Source: Thiobacillus sp. (GTDB taxonomy: Bacteria > Pseudomonadota > Gammaproteobacteria > Burkholderiales > Thiobacillaceae). Taken from it: a stretch of DNA of 7,031 bases. Under the pieces are notes generated by a model. It saw only the letters and a program-made list of their open reading frames with translations. It was not told the origin of the DNA and did no database searches. Of the stretch, positions 1 through 4,778 are shown one piece after another. The stretch covers positions 1 to 7,031 of the forward strand of contig JAIWOS010000117.1 in assembly GCA_020217265.1 (NCBI GenBank), read 5' to 3'. Both the position numbers and the translations under genes were made by a program. Every line of letters starts with the position of its first letter. Positions within the stretch are counted from its first letter, which is position 1.

Positions 1-924
1 ATCTTCACCGGCGCGCCGGTGCCGCCAGGCTGCGACGCCATCGTGATGCAGGAATACTGCGCGGTCGAAGGCGACACGGTGGCCGTCAATCACGTTCCCC
101 GCGCCGGCGACCACATTCGCCGCGCCGGCGAGGACATCGCCGCCGGCAGCGTGGTGCTCGAAGCCGGTACCCGGCTCGACGCCGCGCATCTGGGTCTGGC
201 GGCGTCGGTGGGGCTGGCCGAGCTGCCGGTGTATCGCCGGCTGCGCGTGGCGAGCTTTTTCACCGGCGACGAGCTCGTCACCCCCGGCGCAGGCCCGCTT
301 GCGCCCGGCCAGATCTACAACTCCAACCGCTACACCCTCGCCGGGCTGCTCGCCGGGTTGAATTGCGAAACACGCGATCTCGGCATCGTGTCCGACACGC
401 TCGCGGCGACCGAGGCGGCGCTGAAGGAGGCGGCCGCGTGGGCGGACGTGGTCATCACCAGCGGCGGCGTGTCGGTGGGCGAGGCCGACTACGTGAAAGC
501 GGCGGTCGAAAGGCTCGGCCGCATCGAAATGTGGAAAGTGGCGATGAAGCCGGGCAAGCCCATCGTCTACGGCCGCATCGGCGCGGCGGATTTCGTCGGC
601 CTGCCGGGCAACCCGGCGGCCGTGTTCTCCACCTTCGGTCTGTTCGTGCGGCCCTTCCTGCTGCGCCGCATGGGCGCGGTCGACGTCTACTGCCGCGCTT
701 ATCCGATGCGCTGCGCCTCGGCGTGGGAGAAGCCGGGCGAGCGCCGCGAATTCCTGCGCGCGCGCATCGGCGCGGACGGCCAGCTCGTCATCTATCCCAA
801 CCAGAGCTCGGGCGTGCTCACCTCGTGCGCGTGGGGCGACGGCTTCATCGACGTGGAAATCGGCCAGACCATCGCCCCGGGCGACTGGGTGCGATTCATT
901 CCCTTCACCGAGGTGCTGGGATGA
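1..924 (+). CDS. moeA: Molybdopterin molybdenumtransferase MoeA, 5'-truncated by the window edge
   Basis: MoeA inserts molybdate into adenylylated molybdopterin, the last step of molybdenum-cofactor synthesis, in the cytoplasm. The frame is open from base 1, and the first visible residues ([18 protein letters not shown]) match the conserved [15 protein letters not shown] segment found about 100 residues into MoeA. The N-terminal part therefore lies outside the window, and 307 residues are visible against a usual length near 400. The MoCF/MogA-like domain is clear: TSGGVSVG at visible residues 153-160 followed by E-A-D, KPGKPI at 183-188, and LPGNPAA at 201-207. A typical beta-rich domain IV (roughly 225-307) closes the protein. 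The TGA stop overlaps the moaD start as ATGA, implying translational coupling. Internal ATGs such as that at 46 are not real starts because the homologous frame continues upstream. The family call is very secure. Confidence 0.96.
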   Translation: MFTGAPVPPGCDAIVMQEYCAVEGDTVAVNHVPRAGDHIRRAGEDIAAGSVVLEAGTRLDAAHLGLAASVGLAELPVYRRLRVASFFTGDELVTPGAGPLAPGQIYNSNRYTLAGLLAGLNCETRDLGIVSDTLAATEAALKEAAAWADVVITSGGVSVGEADYVKAAVERLGRIEMWKVAMKPGKPIVYGRIGAADFVGLPGNPAAVFSTFGLFVRPFLLRRMGAVDVYCRAYPMRCASAWEKPGERREFLRARIGADGQLVIYPNQSSGVLTSCAWGDGFIDVEIGQTIAPGDWVRFIPFTEVLG

Positions 925-1172
925 ACGTGCGGCTGCTTTACTTCGCCCGCCTGCGCGAGCGCCTGGGCGTGGGCGAGGAAACCCTGGCGTTCGACGGCGC
1001 GACGGTCGCCGAGCTGCTCGCCGTCCTGCGCGCGCGCGGCGGCGTCTGGGCCGAGGAGCTGGCGCCCGGGCGCAGCTTCCGCGTCGCGGTGAACCAGGAG
1101 CTGGCGACGCCGGACACGCCGCTTGCCGATGCGGCCGAAGTGGCGGTCTTTCCGCCGGTGACCGGAGGCTGA
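921..1172 (+). CDS. moaD: Molybdopterin synthase small (sulfur-carrier) subunit MoaD
   Basis: This 83-residue ubiquitin-like protein carries the sulfur, as a C-terminal thiocarboxylate, that MoaE uses to turn precursor Z (cPMP) into molybdopterin. Typical MoaD features are visible: the N-terminal strand [14 protein letters not shown], the central VAVNQE strand, and the diagnostic end FPPVTGG with the terminal Gly-Gly that is adenylylated by MoeB. Length fits the family (about 80 residues). The ATG at 921 overlaps the moeA stop (ATGA). A GAGG Shine-Dalgarno lies 7 nt upstream, inside moeA. The TGA stop is one base before the moaE start. A longer overlapping reading starting at 363 in the same frame is antisense/shadow sequence over moeA; the MoaD homology begins exactly at 921. 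Confidence 0.95.
   Translation: MNVRLLYFARLRERLGVGEETLAFDGATVAELLAVLRARGGVWAEELAPGRSFRVAVNQELATPDTPLADAAEVAVFPPVTGG
1164..1168 (+). promoter_or_regulatory. Shine-Dalgarno of moaE embedded in the moaD Gly-Gly codons
   Basis: GGAGG sits 5 nt before the moaE ATG at 1174. It is formed by the last two sense codons of moaD, GGA GGC, which encode the essential C-terminal diglycine. The site sets the moaE start and makes translational coupling of the two subunits likely. Confidence 0.75.
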
Positions 1173-1173
1173 A

Positions 1174-1641
1174 ATGAAGATCGCCGTGCAAGCGGACGCC
1201 TTCGACCTCAACGCCGAGGTCGAGGCCTTGCGTTCGGGGCGGCTGGACGTGGGCGCAGTGGCGAGCTTCGTCGGCTACGCGCGCGACCTCAACGACGGCA
1301 GCGCGGTGCGCGCGATGACGCTGGAGCACTACCCGGGCATGACGGAAAAGGCGCTCGCCGCGATTGGCGAGGACGCCGCCCGGCGCTGGACGCTCATCGA
1401 CGCGACGATCATCCACCGCGTCGGCCGCCTGCTGCCGGGCGACCCCATCGTGCTGGTGGCGGTCGCGAGCCGCCACCGGGGCGACGCCTTCGCCGCCTGC
1501 GAATTCATCATGGACTACCTGAAAACGCAGGCGCCGTTCTGGAAGAAGGAGGAAACCGCAACGGGTGCGCGCTGGGTCGAGGCCCGATCGAGTGACGACG
1601 CGGCGGCGGCGCGCTGGCATCCGCCCGGTTCGGAGGCGTAA
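1174..1641 (+). CDS. moaE: Molybdopterin synthase catalytic (large) subunit MoaE
   Basis: MoaE is the catalytic half of molybdopterin synthase. It accepts sulfur from MoaD and builds the dithiolene of molybdopterin from precursor Z. The 155 residues fit the family length. Conserved stretches include ASFVGYARD (residues 30-38, with Arg37), LEHYPGMTEK (50-59), IIHRVGRLLPGD (79-90), VASRHR (97-102) and the active-site segment FIMDYLKTQAPFWKKE (111-126). The lysines at 117 and 124/125 correspond to the catalytic Lys pair of the family. The start at 1174 is fixed by GGAGG five bases upstream. It is last in the moeA-moaD-moaE run. Its TAA stop (1639-1641) lies inside the A-tract that serves as the U-tract of the opposing soxXA terminator. 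Confidence 0.96.
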   Translation: MKIAVQADAFDLNAEVEALRSGRLDVGAVASFVGYARDLNDGSAVRAMTLEHYPGMTEKALAAIGEDAARRWTLIDATIIHRVGRLLPGDPIVLVAVASRHRGDAFAACEFIMDYLKTQAPFWKKEETATGARWVEARSSDDAAAARWHPPGSEA

Positions 1642-1661
1642 AAAAGCCGCCCGAAGGCGGC
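1640..1661 (-). terminator. Rho-independent terminator of soxXA (minus strand)
   Basis: Read on the minus strand, this is a perfect 6-bp G/C stem GCCGCC with a TTCG tetraloop closing to GGCGGC (1661-1646), followed at once by six T residues (1645-1640). The C(UUCG)G loop is an exceptionally stable one. It lies about 60 bases after the soxA stop, so it terminates the soxXA transcript. In the plus direction the hairpin has no following T run, so it is not a good terminator for moaE. The T-tract overlaps the moaE stop codon. Confidence 0.88.
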
Positions 1662-1719
1662 AAGTCGACACTGCGCGAGGACGGCATGGCCTCTGGATGC
1701 GCAGCTTCGAGGAGAGGGT

Positions 1720-2601
1720 TCAGTCGCGCATGCTCGGCGCCTGCATGGGGTAGCCGTTCGACAGCGCCGACAGATAGACCTCGATATCGGTGTAGCTCTG
1801 GCTGCCGATCTGCAGCGGCTGCACGCCCGAGTTCTTGTCGCACTCGGTGAAACGCACGTGCAGCGATTGCAGCTCGTCCTTGCCGCGCCACGTCGGCCAG
1901 TGGGTGAGGTCGCCGTAATGCGTGGTCGGCGTCTGCCCGCGCAGGTTCTTGCCCACCATCTGCACGTGGCAGCTCGCGCACGCCAGGTTCATGCGGCCGG
2001 CCTTGAGGTTGAACACCTTGCGGCCGCGCTCGAAGGAATCCTTGAGCGGGCCCTGGCTGACGTCGATGGCCATCGGCATGCCGTTGCTGAAGGTGGCGAT
2101 GTAGATGGAGACCGCGCTGTTGTCGTAGCTGCCGTTGACGAGCTTGCTGCCGAGCTTGCCGGCGCAGTATTCGATGCGCGCTTCCATGCCGACCACCTTC
2201 TTCATGTCCTCGTCGTAACGCGGATACTTGAGACGCAGGCCCTTGAGATTGCCGTCGGGCGCGCCCATGCAGGCGGCAAACGCGTTGCCGGCGTTGAGCT
2301 TCTTGTAGAGTTCCTCGCCGCGTTCCTGCGCCAGGTCGCCGCCGTGCAGCTGGTCGTTGCCCGGGCGGTCGCGGAATTTCCAGTTGAGCTTCCATTCGTC
2401 GGCGCCGTTCATGGCCGGCAGTTTCGAACGGTCTTTCCAGTACTGATAAGTATCGGTATGGCCCTTGTCGCCTTCGACGCCGGGCGGATTGCTGGTCGCG
2501 TCCCAGACGTATTCGCGATAGGGTTCGGCGGCCGCCACGCTGGCGGCGTAGCCGAGCAGTGCGCAAGCCAGCGCGCTCAGGAGGGTTTGGGGTTTCGTCA
2601 T
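1720..2601 (-). CDS. soxA: Sulfur-oxidation c-type cytochrome SoxA, single-haem form
   Basis: SoxA is the catalytic subunit of the periplasmic SoxXA cytochrome, which oxidatively couples thiosulfate to the SoxY cysteine and passes electrons to SoxX. The 293-residue protein begins with a Sec signal peptide: hydrophobic ALACALLGYAASVAA with AAA ending near residue 25. One haem motif, CASCH, lies at 208-212. The active-site cysteine, which carries a persulfide and is a haem ligand in characterised SoxA, is Cys254 within RFTEC, matching the family R-x3-C motif. The C-terminal TDIEVYLSALSNGY is also typical. The N-terminal domain has no CxxCH; instead Cys111 and Cys146 remain, as expected for monohaem SoxA types where a disulfide replaces the first haem. 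GGGAG lies 8 nt before the ATG. It follows soxX by 15 nt and is clearly co-transcribed with it. TsdA is less likely because it carries two haem motifs. Confidence 0.93.
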   Translation of the reverse strand: MTKPQTLLSALACALLGYAASVAAAEPYREYVWDATSNPPGVEGDKGHTDTYQYWKDRSKLPAMNGADEWKLNWKFRDRPGNDQLHGGDLAQERGEELYKKLNAGNAFAACMGAPDGNLKGLRLKYPRYDEDMKKVVGMEARIEYCAGKLGSKLVNGSYDNSAVSIYIATFSNGMPMAIDVSQGPLKDSFERGRKVFNLKAGRMNLACASCHVQMVGKNLRGQTPTTHYGDLTHWPTWRGKDELQSLHVRFTECDKNSGVQPLQIGSQSYTDIEVYLSALSNGYPMQAPSMRD

Positions 2602-2616
2602 GATGGGCTCCCGGGC

Positions 2617-3222
2617 TTATTTCAGCGATTGCAGGAAGGCGGCGATGTCGCGCACCTGTTGGTCGCTCAGCGTCCCCAGCGCGCCGAAGGGCGGCATCGC
2701 GGTCATGGGGTTCACCGAGCGGCGGTCGTAGATCGTCTGGTAGACCTCCTCGTCGCTCATGCCGCGCTTGGCGAAGTCGATGAGGGACGGCCCCTGGTTG
2801 CCCGGCTGCGCGTCGCCGGGCAGCGCATGGCAGGCCCAGCAGTTGCCGGCGCCGGTGTTCATCGCGATCTTCTTGCCCTCCTCGGGGTTGCCGTTCAGCG
2901 GGCCGTCGAGCGTCTTCTTGACGGGGGGCGGTACGCCGCGCGTGTCGAGATGGCTGCGGGTGAGCCACCTGGACAGGTCGCGCGGGTGATCGGCCTGTTT
3001 CAGCGTTGCCGTATCCGTGGTGGGCACGTAGAAGATCGTGCCGTTCTTGGCGTTGGGGTCGTACAGCGCGTCGGCCGGCAGGCCGGCGGGCCAGGGCTTG
3101 GGTTCGGCGGCCGCTGTCGTGGTGGCGGCGGGTTTGGGCGCCTCCGCCCTGGGGGGCTCGGATTGCGTTGCGCAGGCCTGCAATATCAGGGCTGCGGCGC
3201 TGCCTATCAGCACTCTGTTCAT
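2617..3222 (-). CDS. soxX: Sulfur-oxidation c-type cytochrome SoxX, probable lipoprotein
   Basis: SoxX is the electron-transfer subunit of SoxXA; it takes electrons from the SoxA active site and passes them to a small cytochrome c. The 201-residue protein has one haem motif, CWACH, at 128-132. A probable distal Met ligand lies in MTAMPPFG (Met176 is the best candidate). It ends with the class I cytochrome helix LSDQQVRDIAAFLQSL. The N-terminus MNRVLIGSAAALILQAC looks like a lipoprotein signal with lipobox L-Q-A-C (Cys17), followed by a Pro/Ala/Thr-rich linker to about residue 46. About 80 further residues precede the cytochrome fold, so it resembles the longer SoxX forms rather than the short ones. 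The start is supported by GAGGAG about 8 nt upstream. It is first in the soxXA operon, behind a sigma-54 promoter at 3274-3289. The SoxX call rests on the cytochrome fold together with its position next to soxA. Confidence 0.9.
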   Translation of the reverse strand: MNRVLIGSAAALILQACATQSEPPRAEAPKPAATTTAAAEPKPWPAGLPADALYDPNAKNGTIFYVPTTDTATLKQADHPRDLSRWLTRSHLDTRGVPPPVKKTLDGPLNGNPEEGKKIAMNTGAGNCWACHALPGDAQPGNQGPSLIDFAKRGMSDEEVYQTIYDRRSVNPMTAMPPFGALGTLSDQQVRDIAAFLQSLK

Positions 3223-3273
3223 TCGTTGGTCTCCTCGTCTGGAATCGATTGCCCGCTGGGGCGAAGGAGCTCA

Positions 3274-3289
3274 TGCACAGGCCGTGCCC
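3274..3289 (-). promoter_or_regulatory. Sigma-54 (-24/-12) promoter of soxXA
   Basis: On the minus strand the bases GGGCACGGCCTGTGCA match the RpoN consensus TGGCACG-N4-TTGCW at all but two defined positions (first T to G, and TTGC to GTGC). The invariant GG (3288-3287) and GC (3276-3275) are separated by exactly 10 bases. It points to soxX. Transcription would start near 3263, leaving a leader of about 40 nt before the soxX ATG that includes the GAGGAG ribosome site. An NtrC-type activator, which such promoters require, is encoded directly upstream. Confidence 0.8.
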
Positions 3290-3313
3290 GCAGATCTATG
3301 TGACGCAAGCGAC

Positions 3314-3337
3314 TGAATGATCGATAAAAATGGAAAA
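3314..3337 (-). promoter_or_regulatory. A/T-rich patch with weak IHF-like match
   Basis: This is the only clearly A/T-rich stretch of the 190-base control region (TCGATAAAAATGGAAAAT on the plus strand). On the minus strand TATCGATCATTCA (3326-3314) matches the IHF consensus WATCARNNNNTTR with two mismatches and is preceded by a T-rich run. It lies between the sigma-54 promoter and the upstream inverted repeat, where a DNA-bending site is usual at sigma-54 promoters. The match is imperfect, so this is a suggestion only. Confidence 0.3.
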
Positions 3338-3379
3338 TCGCCGGGGGACGCGCTGGGGCGAAATGCCCGGGAAGCTCGA

Positions 3380-3408
3380 CCGCGCTATGGCGTTTTGCCA
3401 TAGCGCGG
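3380..3408. repeat. Perfect 12-bp inverted repeat: candidate enhancer of soxXA and/or post-regulator hairpin
   Basis: CCGCGCTATGGC (3380-3391) and GCCATAGCGCGG (3397-3408) are exact inverse complements separated by 5 bases. The centre is about 106 bp upstream of the -24 element of the soxXA promoter, a usual spacing for the binding site of an NtrC-type activator. Half-sites with a short central spacer fit the dimeric Fis-type DNA-binding domain of such proteins. It also starts four bases after the regulator's stop codon, so in RNA it would form a strong hairpin. However, no T run follows in either direction, so it is not a classical intrinsic terminator. Both roles are possible. Confidence 0.75.
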
Positions 3409-3412
3409 CAGC

Positions 3413-4777
3413 TCAGGCCGACAGCTTGCGCAGCAGGGTCTTGTAGTCGATGCCGAGCATGCGGGCCGCGCGCGACTTGTTGCCGGCGCATTCGGCGAGA
3501 ATGCGCTGAATGTGGCGCTGCTCGGCGGCGGCGAGGCTGGCGTCGTCGAGGCCGCCGGCATCCGGTCGGACGGGGTTCCCCGCCGGCAGGTCGAGTTCGA
3601 CGGCGTCATCCGCGGCGAGGATCACGGCCTGCTCGATCCAGTTTTCCAGCTCGCGCACGTTGCCGGGCCAGTCGCGCGCGGCGAGTTCGCGCATCAGTGC
3701 GGCGCTGGCTTCGCGTACGCGGCGGCCGTGCGCACGTGCGTAACGCGGCACGAACTCGCGGACATACAGCGGAATGTCGTCGCGCCGCGCGCGCAGGGGC
3801 GGCAATTGCACGCTCAGCACCTTGAGCCGGTGATAGAGGTCGCGCCGGAACTGGCCGGACGCGACAAGCTGTTCCAGCGGCTGGTTGGTCGCGGCGATGA
3901 AGCGCACGTCGACTTCGATTTCCCTGCTGCTGCCGACCGGGCGGATTCGCTTGTCTTCCAGCACCCGCAAGAGCTTGGCTTGCAGCAGCAGGGGGGCGGT
4001 GTTGATTTCGTCCAGAAACAGGATGCCGCCGTGCGCGGACTCGATCAGGCCCTTGCGGTCGGCGTGCGCGCCGGAGAAGGCGCCGCGACGATGGCCGAAG
4101 AGTTCGGATTCGACCAGTTCGACCGGCAGGGCCGCGAGGTTGAGCGCGACGAAGGGGCTGTCGCCCTGGCGCAGCGCGCGGGCGACGAGTTCCTTGCCGG
4201 TGCCGGTCTCGCCTTCGATCAGCACGCTGGCACGGGCGGGGCGCACGCGCACGATCCAGTCGCGCAGCTCGCGCATGGACGGGCTGTCCCCGAGCAGGGC
4301 GGCAAGCCCGGGGTCGTGGCTGCTGGCCAGGCGGCAGGCTTCGAGCGCGCGGGCGCGCAGGGCGAGTTCGCGCGCGATTTTTTCCAGCACGATTTCCACC
4401 GATTCGGTGCTGAAGGGTTTGGCCAGGAAATCGAAGGCGCCGATCTTGATCGCCTGGATGGCGTTTTCCAGACTGGCGTAGGCGCTGACGACGATGACCG
4501 GCAGGTTGTCGTCGTAAGCCCGTGCCCGCCGGATGATTTCGAAACCGTCGATGCCCGGCATGGCAAGGTCGGTGAACACGCGGTCGGGCTGGAAGCTATG
4601 GAGGCAGCGTTCGAAATTTTCGGGTTCGGCGCAGCGATGCACGGCGTAGTCGCCGCAGCTCTGGATGACGCGTTCGAGCAGGTGCGCCACGTCGGGCTCG
4701 TCCTCGACGATGAGGACGCGTCCCGCCGTGCCGGTTTCCGGACTGGCTTTATGCGCGCGGGGTTGGTAGCTTTGCAT
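3413..4777 (-). CDS. NtrC-family sigma-54-dependent response regulator
   Basis: This cytoplasmic transcription activator, when phosphorylated, would use ATP to remodel sigma-54 RNA polymerase. From the ATG at 4777 it has 454 residues. The receiver domain spans about 20-135, with acidic pocket E25-D26, phospho-acceptor Asp70, Ser98 and Lys120. The AAA+ domain spans about 160-390: Walker A GETGTGKE at 189-196, sigma-54 contact loop GAFSGA at 232-237 (Ser in place of the usual Thr), Walker B GILFLDE at 251-257, and WPGNVRELEN at 370-379. A Fis-type helix-turn-helix follows (NKSRAARMLGIDYKTLLRKL, about 433-452). GGAG lies 6 nt before the ATG at 4777. The adjacent ATG at 4780 is a close alternative, and a TTG at 4852 also has an AGGAGG but would overlap the kinase gene by 74 bases. 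The neighbouring kinase is the likely partner. The likely target is the soxXA promoter just downstream. Confidence 0.93.
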   Translation of the reverse strand: MQSYQPRAHKASPETGTAGRVLIVEDEPDVAHLLERVIQSCGDYAVHRCAEPENFERCLHSFQPDRVFTDLAMPGIDGFEIIRRARAYDDNLPVIVVSAYASLENAIQAIKIGAFDFLAKPFSTESVEIVLEKIARELALRARALEACRLASSHDPGLAALLGDSPSMRELRDWIVRVRPARASVLIEGETGTGKELVARALRQGDSPFVALNLAALPVELVESELFGHRRGAFSGAHADRKGLIESAHGGILFLDEINTAPLLLQAKLLRVLEDKRIRPVGSSREIEVDVRFIAATNQPLEQLVASGQFRRDLYHRLKVLSVQLPPLRARRDDIPLYVREFVPRYARAHGRRVREASAALMRELAARDWPGNVRELENWIEQAVILAADDAVELDLPAGNPVRPDAGGLDDASLAAAEQRHIQRILAECAGNKSRAARMLGIDYKTLLRKLSA

Positions 4778-4778
4778 C

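Noticed and set aside
1720..2601. Thiosulfate dehydrogenase TsdA instead of SoxA
   Set aside because: TsdA has two CxxCH motifs. This protein has one, plus the SoxA R-x3-C active-site motif, and is paired with a SoxX-type cytochrome.
1508..3274. Minus-strand open frame of 588 codons over soxX and soxA
   Set aside because: It is a shifted frame of the two cytochrome genes, rich in Arg/Gln/Pro and lacking haem motifs. The absence of stops is explained by high GC content.
1858..3303. Long plus-strand open frame of 481 codons across soxA and soxX
   Set aside because: It is antisense to two genes with signal peptides, haem motifs and ribosome sites. Its translation shows no recognisable family and is biased as expected for a mirror frame of GC-rich codons.
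3380..3408. Inverted repeat as a classical Rho-independent terminator of the regulator gene
   Set aside because: The stem is strong but no T run follows on the minus strand (TCGAGCTT) or on the plus strand, so it was described as an inverted repeat with possible enhancer or hairpin role.
4759..4777. GGGG followed by TTTGCAT on the plus strand, a possible second sigma-54 promoter for the kinase gene
   Set aside because: The spacing between GG and GC is 11 rather than 10, the TGGCAC block is absent, and the start point would fall inside the kinase coding sequence.
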